From the NCBI GenBank assembly GCA_044508625.1, contig JBIQHJ010000008.1, forward strand, positions 1 to 64,000: a stretch of DNA of 64,000 nucleotides, read 5' to 3'. The stretch is from Castellaniella sp044508625. GTDB lineage: Bacteria > Pseudomonadota > Gammaproteobacteria > Burkholderiales > Burkholderiaceae_B. The translations under genes were made by a program, and so were the position numbers. Every line of letters begins with the position of its first letter. Position 1 is the stretch's first letter. Shown here piece by piece: positions 10,430-18,486 of the stretch. The notes beneath the pieces are model-generated. The model was not told the origin of the DNA. It saw only the letters and a program-made list of their open reading frames with translations, and made no database searches.

Positions 10430-11209
10430 TCAGGCGCCCAGGTAGCCGATCATCTGGGGGAACAGCTTGGGAGTGGCCGTGAGCATGTTGCCGCTGGCCA
10501 TCCAGCCCTGCTCGCCCTCGAAGTCCGACAGCAGGCCGCCGGCCTCGAGCACCAGCAGGCTGCCGGCGGCCATGTCCCAGGGTTTGAGCCGCACGCCGCA
10601 GAAGCCGTCCAGCCGCCCGCAGGCGACGTAGGCCAGGTCCAGCACCACCGAGCCGGTGCGGCGCGCCGCCGCGCAATCGCCCAGCATCGAGGAAAAGGGG
10701 GAACTCGCCGGCAAGGCCGTGGACTGGGGGACGTGCGAGGCCAGCAGGGCGTCGTGGTAGCGCGTGCAGCCCGAGACCCGCACGCGGCGGTCGTTCAGGA
10801 AGGCGCCGCTGCCGCGGCTGGCGGTGAACATCTCGTTGCGCGAGGGATCGTAGACCACCGCATGGACGGCCTGCCCGCGATGCATCAGCGCGATCGAGAC
10901 GGCATAGTTCGGAAAGCCGTGGATGAAATTCGTGGTGCCGTCCAGCGGATCGATGACCCACTGGAATTCCGGCGCCCCGTCGCCGGAGGCGCCGTGCTCG
11001 CCGGTCTCCTCGCCCAGGACGGCGTGATCGGGGTAGGCCGTGCGTAAAATGTCGATGATGGCCTCCTCTGCGGCACGGTCGACTTCCGTGACATAATCCT
11101 TGGGCCCCTTGCGCGCCACGTTCAGGCGTTCGAGATCCAGGCTCGCGCGATTGATGATTGTGCCTGCGCGGCGGGCCGCCTTGATGGCGGTATTGAGCAT
11201 CGGATGCAT
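10430..11209 (-). CDS. suhB: Inositol-1-monophosphatase family protein
   Basis: A 259-residue Mg-dependent phosphatase of the SuhB/IMPase family. Metal-binding motifs are GEETG (66–70) and DPLDGTTNF (87–95), with the C-terminal motif WDMAAG also present. In enterobacteria SuhB also joins the rRNA antitermination complex, so the enzymatic activity may not be its main role. The ATG at 11209 (MHPMLNTAIKAAR) begins at the family start; upstream in-frame codons look non-coding. It is the first gene of the suhB–terC–uppP unit and diverges from trmJ across a 97-bp spacer. Confidence 0.95.
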   Translation of the reverse strand: MHPMLNTAIKAARRAGTIINRASLDLERLNVARKGPKDYVTEVDRAAEEAIIDILRTAYPDHAVLGEETGEHGASGDGAPEFQWVIDPLDGTTNFIHGFPNYAVSIALMHRGQAVHAVVYDPSRNEMFTASRGSGAFLNDRRVRVSGCTRYHDALLASHVPQSTALPASSPFSSMLGDCAAARRTGSVVLDLAYVACGRLDGFCGVRLKPWDMAAGSLLVLEAGGLLSDFEGEQGWMASGNMLTATPKLFPQMIGYLGA

Positions 11210-11306
11210 AGGATTCCAGAGAGAAACTGCCTTGCCAAGGATACGAGCCGCAGGGGCCATCCGCAATGAAAGCGCCAGCCATGGCATGGAAAGTCTTCTA
11301 TTTTAA

Positions 11307-12149
11307 ATGACTCCGCAAGATTCCTCTGAAAACGCCGATCCGGAGGTGTGCGGCCCATTCGGGCGCGTGCGCTTCATCATGGTCCGGCCCAGCCATCCCG
11401 GCAACGTCGGTTCGGCCGCGCGCGCCATCAAGACCATGGGTTTCGGCGAGCTGCACCTGGTCGATCCCGAGCTGCCCGAGGTCCTCTCGCACCCCGAGGC
11501 GATCGCCCTGGCCAGCGGCGCGGGCGACGTCCTCGCGCGCGCCCGCATCCATCCCGGCCTCGCCGAGGCGCTGGGCCCGGCCACCCTGTCCTTCGCCCTG
11601 ACGGCACGCGCACGCGCCCTGGGCCCGCCGCCCTGCGACATCCGCGAGGCGGCCGGCCAGTCGGCGCGGCACCTCGCGGCGGAGGGCGCCGCCCAGGTGG
11701 CGATCGTGCTGGGCACCGAGCGCTCGGGCCTGTCCAACGAGGACATCACCCTGTGCCAGAGCGTCTGCCACATCCCGGCCAACCCCGAGTACAGCTCGCT
11801 CAACGTCTCGCAGGCCCTGCAGCTCGCCGCCTGGGAGCTGCGCTACGCGCTGCTGCCGCTGACCGGCGAGGCCCGCCTGCCCGACACGCATGCGCGGCAC
11901 GATCCGGGCGCCGACCCGGCCAGCAGCGCGCGCGTCCAGGCCATGCTCGGGCACCTCGAGCAGGCCCTGGTCGAGGTGGGCTTTCTCGATCCCCTGCACC
12001 CCAAGAAGCTCCTGCCCCGCATGCGCCAGCTCCTGACCCGCGCCCGCCTCAGCGCCGACGAGGTCGACATGCTGCGCGGCATGTGCACCGCCATGATCAA
12101 GACCGCGCGCGCCGCCCGCGGCGCGGCGGGGCATCCCAGGACGGAATGA
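11307..12149 (+). CDS. trmJ: tRNA (cytidine/uridine-2'-O-)-methyltransferase TrmJ
   Basis: SPOUT-class methyltransferase (280 residues) that 2'-O-methylates position 32 of tRNAs. The N-terminal half starts the knot fold with FIMVRPSHPGNVGSAARAI. The SAM-binding knot is seen in VLGTERSGLSNEDI and NPEYSSLNVSQAL. The C-terminal helical extension (MRQLLTRARLSADEVDMLRG) is the TrmJ dimer/tRNA-binding arm. Its TGA overlaps the cysE start as ATGA, so the two genes are translationally coupled. The ribosome-binding site is weak. Confidence 0.94.
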   Translation: MTPQDSSENADPEVCGPFGRVRFIMVRPSHPGNVGSAARAIKTMGFGELHLVDPELPEVLSHPEAIALASGAGDVLARARIHPGLAEALGPATLSFALTARARALGPPPCDIREAAGQSARHLAAEGAAQVAIVLGTERSGLSNEDITLCQSVCHIPANPEYSSLNVSQALQLAAWELRYALLPLTGEARLPDTHARHDPGADPASSARVQAMLGHLEQALVEVGFLDPLHPKKLLPRMRQLLTRARLSADEVDMLRGMCTAMIKTARAARGAAGHPRTE

Positions 12150-13087
12150 CCATGTTCACACAGCTTCGCGAAGACATCGACTGCATCCACCAGCGGGACC
12201 CGGCGGCGCGCAGCCGCATCGAGATCCTCACCTGTTACCCGGGGCTGCACGCCATCCTGGTGCACCGGGTGGCCCACGGCCTGTGGCGCCGCGGCTGGCT
12301 GTGGGCGGGACGGTTCGTCTCCCACCTGGGCCGCCTGCTGACCGGCATCGAGATCCATCCCGGCGCGCGCATCGGCAGGCGGGTCTTCATCGACCACGGC
12401 TTCGGCGTCGTCATCGGCGAGACCGCCGTCGTGGGCGACGACTGCACGATCTACCAGGGCGTGACCCTGGGCGGCACCCGCCTGTACAAGGGCGAAAAGC
12501 GCCATCCCACCCTCGAGGAGGGCGTGGTCGTCGGCGCCGGGGCGCAGATCCTGGGCGGTTTCACCGTCGGGGCGCACGCCCGCATCGGCTCGAACGCGGT
12601 GGTGATCAAGCCCGTCCCGGCCGGCGCGACGGCCGTCGGCAATCCCGCCCGCATCATCCTGAAGGATGAGGCCCGCCCCGCCGGGGAGCCGGCCCCCGGG
12701 GACGTGCCGGACGATATCCCCGTCCGGGCCGCGGACGGCGCTCCCCTGCCCTGCCAGACGGACTGGACGGCCAAGTCGCTGCGGGACCTGCTGCGGCGCG
12801 GGCGGGGGGATTCCGTTGCCGGAGGCCCTGATTCTGTTGCCGGGGGCGCGGATCCGGCCGCCGGGCGCCCGGCGGGGGCCGCATCCGGATCCGGGTTCGC
12901 CGCCTACGCGGTGGGCCGGGGCGACGACGATCCGCTGATCCAGGTCCTGCACGAGCTCATCGACCACGCCGCCAACCAGGAAAAACGCATCACCCGCCTG
13001 TGCAAGGCCATGGAGGAGCTGGGCCAGCGCGTCGAGAACGGCCAGAAGCCGCTGGACGCCGAGCGCCTGAACCGGATGGTGGAGTAG
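12146..13087 (+). CDS. cysE: Serine O-acetyltransferase with long C-terminal extension
   Basis: CysE acetylates serine for cysteine synthesis. The left-handed beta-helix hexapeptide region covers about residues 67–170, with the active-site segment FIDHGFGVVIGETA (81–94) and the lid KGEKRHPTLEEG (115–126). The core ends near residue 173. A further 140 residues follow, including a short duplication DSVAGGP/DSVAGGA (222–235), a Gly/Ala/Pro linker, and a predicted amphipathic helix (262–300) that may form a coiled coil. The ATG at 12146 overlaps the trmJ stop; a second ATG two codons on is an alternative. Other sulfur-assimilation genes lie 28 kb away. Confidence 0.93.
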   Translation: MTMFTQLREDIDCIHQRDPAARSRIEILTCYPGLHAILVHRVAHGLWRRGWLWAGRFVSHLGRLLTGIEIHPGARIGRRVFIDHGFGVVIGETAVVGDDCTIYQGVTLGGTRLYKGEKRHPTLEEGVVVGAGAQILGGFTVGAHARIGSNAVVIKPVPAGATAVGNPARIILKDEARPAGEPAPGDVPDDIPVRAADGAPLPCQTDWTAKSLRDLLRRGRGDSVAGGPDSVAGGADPAAGRPAGAASGSGFAAYAVGRGDDDPLIQVLHELIDHAANQEKRITRLCKAMEELGQRVENGQKPLDAERLNRMVE

Positions 13088-13162
13088 GTTCCGGCGAGGT
13101 GACTCGCTGGAATCGGTTCCCTGGGATCGGATCGGGCGAGATGGCCTGATCGAGGCGGTTCC

Positions 13163-14011
13163 TCAATCACCGGCGGCAGGTACGGCGGGCGTGGCGCCCG
13201 GCACCGCGCGCACCTCGCGCAGGGGGATCGGGGTCTTCAGGCCCGCGCGCTGCAAGGCCTGCACCGCCTCACGGTAGAGATCGAAGCGCACGTCCCAATA
13301 CTTGTCGGCGGCCGTCCACACCCGGATGTTCACCATCACCGCGCTGTCGCGATATTCCGTGGCCATCACCCGCGGCGCCGGATCGCGCAGCACGTCGTCG
13401 CGATCCTCCACGAGGGCCCGCAGCGCGGCGATCGCCTGGTCCAGGTCATCGCCATAGCGTACCCCGACGGCGATGTCCAGGCGGCGCGAGGCATTGCGGC
13501 TGTAATTGATCACCGCGCTCCCCCAGACCGAGCTATTGGGCAGCAGGATGTGCACGCCGTCGAACTGGATGAGCCGCGTCATGAACAGGCCCACCTCGTC
13601 CACCGTGCCCTCGCCCTGGCCCGTGATCGATACATACTCGCCGGCCCGCACGGGCCGCAGGATCAGCAGCATGATGCCCGCCGCGATGTTCTGCAGCGTG
13701 CCCTGCAAGGCCAGGCCCACCGCCAGGCCCGCGGCGCCCAGCATGGCGATGAGGCTCGCCGTCTGCACCCCCAGGCGCGCCAGCACCGCCAGCAGCACCA
13801 CCGTGCGGATCGTCCAAACGGTGGTGCTGCGCAGGATCGGCACCACCGTGGGATCGATGCGCGAAGAACGCGAGGCCAGGCGACGCACCGCCCGCGCCGC
13901 AAAAGAGGACAGCGACCAGCCCACCACCAGGATCACCAAGGTGATCAGCCCCTCGATCGCCATATGATGCAGGTCGGGCATTGCTTCGATGAATTTGTTC
14001 AGCTCGTCCAT
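13163..14011 (-). CDS. MscS-family mechanosensitive channel
   Basis: Small-conductance mechanosensitive channel of 282 residues. Three N-terminal transmembrane segments are visible; the third is the Gly/Ala-rich pore helix (LGAAGLAVGLALQGTLQNIAAG, about residues 91–112). The beta domain follows (GEYVSITGQGEGTVDEVG), then the alpha/beta cytoplasmic cage. Length is close to E. coli MscS (286), without the extra helices of MscK or YbdG types. Its role would be osmotic-shock release in the inner membrane. It is convergent with cysE, and its upstream region holds the repeated palindromic element. Confidence 0.94.
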   Translation of the reverse strand: MDELNKFIEAMPDLHHMAIEGLITLVILVVGWSLSSFAARAVRRLASRSSRIDPTVVPILRSTTVWTIRTVVLLAVLARLGVQTASLIAMLGAAGLAVGLALQGTLQNIAAGIMLLILRPVRAGEYVSITGQGEGTVDEVGLFMTRLIQFDGVHILLPNSSVWGSAVINYSRNASRRLDIAVGVRYGDDLDQAIAALRALVEDRDDVLRDPAPRVMATEYRDSAVMVNIRVWTAADKYWDVRFDLYREAVQALQRAGLKTPIPLREVRAVPGATPAVPAAGD

Positions 14012-14260
14012 GATTCAGTCCTCGAAGTAGCGGGCGGGGCGGAGCGGTCGCGGCAAGCGCTACCACCCCTGGAGCCGCGGCAGCCGTGGCCGGCCGCGGT
14101 CGCAACATCCACGCCGCTGCCGCGCCGGCCATGCATACGCGGGCGTATTTTAGCGGCCCGGGAGGAAAGGCGGATGCGGGGCGGGCGCGGCCGACGATTG
14201 GCACGGACGGATGCGGGCGGGCGCGGCCCCTTGGCGCGGGCCACGCCGGCGGGCGTGTTC

Positions 14261-14292
14261 TCCACGCAATATGTGGACAAGCCCAGGGACAA
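14261..14292. repeat. Palindromic element, copy 1
   Basis: TCCACGCAATATGTGGACAA at 14261–14280, then six variable bases and a second GGACAA (14287–14292). The core is an interrupted inverted repeat (TCCAC / GTGGA around GCAATAT). The minus strand reads TTGTCCACA, one mismatch from the DnaA box TTATCCACA. The 20-bp core is identical in copy 2, 128 bp away. Confidence 0.8.
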
Positions 14293-14388
14293 GTACCGAA
14301 ACATCCCGAAATCGGCTTTCACATCAGCCACTTGGAAAGCCGGGTCAAAAATCGCACAGCCGCCGTCGTCCAGGCTCGGCCCCGCTTA

Positions 14389-14420
14389 TCCACGCAATAT
14401 GTGGACAACTGCATGGACAA
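14389..14420. repeat. Palindromic element, copy 2
   Basis: The same 20-bp core as copy 1 at 14389–14408, again followed by six unrelated bases and GGACAA (14415–14420). The preceding bases CTTA extend the left arm to TTATCCAC, so this copy is an 8-7-8 inverted repeat with one arm mismatch. It could bind DnaA or a dimeric repressor. Confidence 0.8.
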
Positions 14421-14634
14421 TTCGTGGCCTACTCGACAAACCGCTGGCGCGACAAGCACTTGGAATCGGGGGTCGCGAATTGGCCAGCTTGAGGACGTGC
14501 CGCCACTCGAGCCTAGCGGCAAGGCCCCGCTTTTCTTTCAGGGAACGCCGGCGCTGGATACCGGGGCCATTCAGTCTTTTGGCCCCCGAGCCCGGGACTC
14601 TCCTGCGAGGCTCAACACCCCAAGCCCGGCGTCG

Positions 14635-17550
14635 CTAGAACCGCCACCTGAAAAACACCGAACCTTGGTGGGCCGTGGCGCCCCGCCCGAACTGGCCGCC
14701 GTAGCTCAGGCCGAAGGCCGCCCGGTGTCCATGGGTCACCTGCGCGTCCAGTTCGACGAGCGCGGCGTCCCGGGCGATCGGTGCGCCCGAGACGGCGAAG
14801 GCGACCTCCCTGGCCTGTGCGAACGACAGGCGGCTGGCGGGACGCAGGTCTCCTTCGGCGTGGCGCCAGCCCAGCCCGGCGCTCAGGGCCACGTCCTTGC
14901 CGGATACGGACCATGCCGTCCGGCCGCGCAGGCCCAGGGCGAGCATCGTCACGCGGTCGGTATCGCCATCGGAATGCAGGGCGGCGGCACCGCCGGATTC
15001 GGTGAATCCGCCGCTGCGCTGATGCATCCAGGCCAGCCCCACATAGGGCTCCAGCACACTCGCCGTGCCCATGGGCACGGCATGGCTGAGCTCGGTGAAG
15101 ATCTGGACGGCATGCACCGCATGATCGGCGCGCAGGGCCTGGAGCCCGCCCGCCGAGAGTTCGCGCAAGCTGTCGACGGCATGGCGGGTGTAGGCCGCAG
15201 CCGCCAGCCAGTCGACGCGGCCGGCGGTGCCGAGATCCCAGGCGCGGCCGCCGTACACGGCCCCGGTGGTGCTCTCGACGTTCGCGCGCGATGCGCGCTC
15301 GTCCACGCGAACACGTCCATCGGCATGCCCGAGGGCCACGCCCACGCGCAAGCTGTTGGCAATGGCGACGTCGCCGCCCAGGAACAGGCCCGCAGCATCG
15401 GACGCGACGCGCGCCGCATTGCCGTCCCCATCGATCGTGTCCCGGCCGCCCACCACCTCGATCCACAGGGGCGGGCCCGAGGCCGCGGACGTCGCGCCCG
15501 GCGGCATTGCGCCCGCCGCCCCCGCAATCGGCGCGCCCATCGGCGAGGCGAGCCCGCGGCTGTCGCGCAGGCGCCGGCTCACGGCGCGCCGGAGCGCGCC
15601 GCCGGCCTCGAGCAAGGCCGAGCGCGTGCTGGCGTGCGCCTCGCCCGAGAGCTGGTCCATGCCGGCGGCCAGCGACTCGGCGGATCCATTCAGGATGGGG
15701 GTGTACAAGTCCGCCAGGCCGGCCGGCGGCGCCGCCGAGGCGGCGTCCAGCGCGCGCCCCACGGCCCGCTGGTTGGATGTGGACAGGTATCGATCGAAGG
15801 CGACCCTGCTGCGTTCGATCGCCACTTGCAGGGTGCCGGGCAGCGCATAATCCAGCGCCGGCGCGAGGAACACCAGGCCCTGTGCGGTCCGCGCCTGATC
15901 ATATCGGCCCACGATGCCGCCGTCCGCGCTCAGGATGGAGTAGCGGCTGCCCACCAGGAATGGCTGGCCGGACCGGATCTCGACGATGCCGCCCTCGAGC
16001 GTGGCCGTCCCGCTCACCTGGATCCGGTCGTTGCCGCCGGCATCCGCCTCCACGGCATACACCGATCCGGGACGCGACACATAGTCGCCATCGACCCGCA
16101 AGGTGCCCACCGAATTGCCCGGCGCCACTGTCCCGGCGTTGTCCAGGCCGCCCACGCGCCCCGATCCGCCCAGCGCGCCCGCCGCCGCCACCCGCACAGT
16201 CGACGCCAGCGAGCCGTCGACCACGAGCTTGCCCTCCTGGACCTCGGTCGGGCCGGTGTAGGTATTGGCTCCCACGAGCGTCAATTGGCCGGCGCCGCGT
16301 TTGACCAGGCTGCCGGCGCCATCGATGTCGTTGTGGAATGTGGCAAAGTATCCTTGCGTATCGACGTCGAAGACGTCCACGAACCGCGCCGGCCCGCGCA
16401 CCGCCTTGCCCGCGTTCACCAGCCCCCAGCCGTAGACCGCGGGATCGCCCAGCGGCGTGGCGGTGGTGAGGAGGGTCTGCTGCAGATTGTGCGCGGTGAA
16501 GAACGGATAGGCCTGCTTCACCAGCGCCGCCACGCCCGCCACCTGCGGCGCCGCCATCGAGGTGCCCGAATCGCGCACGTACCCGCCCGTGTTGCGGACG
16601 GAATAGATGCCATCGCGATCCGTGTCATCGCCCCCGCCCGGCGCCGCCAGGCACCAGCCGCTCGCCACGCCGCAGCGGTTGGAATAGTCGGTGATCCGGT
16701 TGTCCGGCCCCACGGCCACCACGGTCAGCCACTGGCTCTCGAACTCGGAAAACAGAAAAGGCATGCCGCCGAGCAGGTCCGGATTCGGCTGCGAGGAATT
16801 GCCGGCGGCAAAGACCATGAGCGGACCCGAGGCGGCCAGGCTGCGCAGGCCCTCCATCGCCGTGGGCAGGGTGGCGAGCGCCTTGGCCTGATCGTAATCG
16901 GCGACATTGCACGGCGGAGGCGAACTCGGCGAGCACTTGTCGACGCCCAGGCTGTTGTTGACGATGGGCGGGTTCAGCGTGGCCATGAGCGCCCAGCTCG
17001 GGCCCATGGAGACATCGGCGTCCGCCGTGGGCGGCATCCTGAGGCCGAATATCCGCGCATCGAAGGCCACGCCATGCATGCCCACCCCGTCGCGGTTCGC
17101 GGCGACGATGCCGCTGACGTGCGAGCCGTGGCCGAATCCGTCGTAGCTCGTCGTGCCGTCCATGAACCGCTTGACGAAGAAATCGTAGCCGCCGCCGAAG
17201 CGGCCCTGGAACTCGGGATGCGCCGCCGCCAGGCCGCTGTCGACCACTCCGACGGTGACCCCGCTGCCGGTGTAACCCCAGGCATAGGCCTCGGCGGCAT
17301 TGATCTGCCGCAGGCCCCCTTGCGCGAAATATTCGGGGGTCTCGAAATCGGACGGATCGCCGGCCTGCGCCGCCAGGCTCACGGCCAGCAGCGCAAGGGC
17401 GAGCAGGGCCTTGCAAGCGAATGGAGCCACGCGGCCAGCCCCGGACGCGAGGACGGGCCTGGCCGTGAGTGCGAGGCCGGGCACGAAAGCGGGCGCATGG
17501 GCGGCGCTTCGAGGGCGCCGGAGGGAAAAACCGCGGGACGACGGCGCCAT
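14635..17550 (-). CDS. Subtilisin-like serine protease autotransporter (type Va secretion)
   Basis: A 971-residue SphB1-like protein. Residues 1–64 form an extended signal peptide (Arg-rich start, hydrophobic core about 47–61, cleavage after AAQA). The peptidase S8 domain follows with catalytic D104 (GVVDSG), H141 (GHGSHVSG) and S330 (GTSMAAP), and oxyanion-hole N250 (AAGN). A passenger beta-helix with an autotransporter-associated repeat (GAGQLTLVGANTYTGPTEVQ) leads to a C-terminal beta-barrel of about 280 residues ending in aromatic F (FRWRF). In Bordetella, SphB1 matures surface adhesins; the substrate here is unknown. A 13-base C tract lies 116 bp upstream of the start, so expression may phase-vary. 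Confidence 0.93.
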   Translation of the reverse strand: MAPSSRGFSLRRPRSAAHAPAFVPGLALTARPVLASGAGRVAPFACKALLALALLAVSLAAQAGDPSDFETPEYFAQGGLRQINAAEAYAWGYTGSGVTVGVVDSGLAAAHPEFQGRFGGGYDFFVKRFMDGTTSYDGFGHGSHVSGIVAANRDGVGMHGVAFDARIFGLRMPPTADADVSMGPSWALMATLNPPIVNNSLGVDKCSPSSPPPCNVADYDQAKALATLPTAMEGLRSLAASGPLMVFAAGNSSQPNPDLLGGMPFLFSEFESQWLTVVAVGPDNRITDYSNRCGVASGWCLAAPGGGDDTDRDGIYSVRNTGGYVRDSGTSMAAPQVAGVAALVKQAYPFFTAHNLQQTLLTTATPLGDPAVYGWGLVNAGKAVRGPARFVDVFDVDTQGYFATFHNDIDGAGSLVKRGAGQLTLVGANTYTGPTEVQEGKLVVDGSLASTVRVAAAGALGGSGRVGGLDNAGTVAPGNSVGTLRVDGDYVSRPGSVYAVEADAGGNDRIQVSGTATLEGGIVEIRSGQPFLVGSRYSILSADGGIVGRYDQARTAQGLVFLAPALDYALPGTLQVAIERSRVAFDRYLSTSNQRAVGRALDAASAAPPAGLADLYTPILNGSAESLAAGMDQLSGEAHASTRSALLEAGGALRRAVSRRLRDSRGLASPMGAPIAGAAGAMPPGATSAASGPPLWIEVVGGRDTIDGDGNAARVASDAAGLFLGGDVAIANSLRVGVALGHADGRVRVDERASRANVESTTGAVYGGRAWDLGTAGRVDWLAAAAYTRHAVDSLRELSAGGLQALRADHAVHAVQIFTELSHAVPMGTASVLEPYVGLAWMHQRSGGFTESGGAAALHSDGDTDRVTMLALGLRGRTAWSVSGKDVALSAGLGWRHAEGDLRPASRLSFAQAREVAFAVSGAPIARDAALVELDAQVTHGHRAAFGLSYGGQFGRGATAHQGSVFFRWRF

Positions 17551-17614
17551 GGGGCGTTCACCGGAAGCGTTCGGTCATGTTCGGACGCAATCGTAACGTA
17601 ACCGGCGTGCTCCC

Positions 17615-17715
17615 GGATAGGCGCTCCAATGCGCCCCCCGGATGGGCGACCTAATGCGCCCCCCTCCCCCCCCCCCCCGGATGGGCGGCCTAATGCGTCC
17701 CCGGATAGGCGACCC
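17615..17715. repeat. 25-bp tandem repeat with a 13-C homopolymer
   Basis: Four imperfect copies: 17615–17639, 17640–17678, 17679–17702 and a partial copy from 17703. Each begins GGATRGGCG and runs through CCTAATGCG into a C run. The second copy is expanded to six C, one T and thirteen C (17666–17678). The last copies overlap the 3' end of the DUF488 gene (stop at 17690), so the array looks like a duplication of that gene's tail. On the autotransporter strand the tract reads as poly-G. Confidence 0.85.
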
Positions 17716-18268
17716 CGCCGTCGGACCGGATGATGGCGCCCGGCGTCAGGCGCGCGGGCTCCACGCGGCCCGGCCCCATGATGTGCAGGACCGTCATGCC
17801 CCGGGCCAGCAGATGATCGGCGACGATGCGCCGGTGGCACCGCCACCAGACCGCCTCCGAGCACATGATGGCGCTGCGCAGGACGCGCCCGCGCGCGAGC
17901 AGGTGGTCCAGCCCCTCGCGAAAGGATTCCGACAGCGCGTAATCGGCATAGTTGTGAAAGCTGTCGTTTTCCCAGAAGCCGTTGACCTCGGGCGCAACGG
18001 TCTTCGATTTGCCGCGCAGCCCGCCCAGGGCCGCCACGTGTTCGTACGCCACGTGGAAGGCCGCCAGCGCATCGGGCAGGACGTCCTGGTTGAACTGCGG
18101 ATTGGCCCGCGAGCGGGGCACGGTCCGGATGTCGACCAGCAGTTCGATCCGGGCCTCGCCCAGCAATTCCGCGAAGGCCTCGAGGCTGCGATTGGAATGG
18201 CCGATGGTATGGAACGGCGGGGCTGCCGCCTCCCGCCCGGCGTCGGCCTTGTTTCCGGCTCCGTTCAT
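17690..18268 (-). CDS. DUF488 family protein
   Basis: A 192-residue protein of the DUF488 family. It begins after a short tail with FHTIGHSNRSLEAF (19–32). The conserved cysteine/histidine cluster is C136, E138 and C144-H145-R146 (CSEAVWWRCHRRI). LVDIRTVPRSRANPQF (44–59) is the other family block. The molecular function is unknown; some members sit next to nucleic-acid or heme-related genes, which does not help here. Its last codons are inside the tandem repeat array, so its C-terminus may vary among strains. It diverges from the ABC importer genes. Confidence 0.87.
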   Translation of the reverse strand: MNGAGNKADAGREAAAPPFHTIGHSNRSLEAFAELLGEARIELLVDIRTVPRSRANPQFNQDVLPDALAAFHVAYEHVAALGGLRGKSKTVAPEVNGFWENDSFHNYADYALSESFREGLDHLLARGRVLRSAIMCSEAVWWRCHRRIVADHLLARGMTVLHIMGPGRVEPARLTPGAIIRSDGGVAYPGTH

Positions 18269-18486
18269 GATGGGGACATGATACTACCGGCATTCGCGGC
18301 GGTGCCATGATGTATCAATATTAGTCGTCGTATGACACGATCATATATCGTAGGGATACCACTACCAATATATTCTTGATCCTAGAATTTTATTAGTTAT
18401 ATGATGACGTATAAATTGCTCGGATGATGAAGGCGGACAGGGGAACACGAGCGCACGGGACTTTGATCAACGAATGGAGACTTGCC

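Larger units (their letters stand above)
14012..14634. other. Non-coding spacer between mscS and the autotransporter gene
   Basis: A 623-bp stretch with no convincing gene; reading frames crossing it carry no recognisable domain. It contains two copies of a 32-bp palindromic element (annotated separately) and a near-duplicate GC-rich 22-mer at about 14171–14193 and 14208–14229 (CGGATGCGGG followed by CGGGCGCGGCC). In minus orientation it follows the autotransporter stop and precedes the mscS start, so it should contain an mscS promoter and possibly an autotransporter terminator. GGGGGCC...GGCCCC around 14560–14590 can pair but lacks a T run. Confidence 0.7.

Noticed and set aside
14261..14420. 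Replication origin suggested by DnaA-box-like sequences
   Set aside because: Only two clear elements, no AT-rich unwinding region, and no dnaA, dnaN, gyrB or parAB genes nearby. Kept as a repeat element only.
14086..17601. Long plus-strand open frame opposite the autotransporter gene
   Set aside because: The translation is Arg/Gly/His-rich without any motif. The minus strand has a complete subtilisin triad and barrel.
17615..17715. CRISPR array
   Set aside because: Repeat units are directly adjacent with no spacers of constant length, and no cas genes are present. The same applies to the repeat at 33812–33915.
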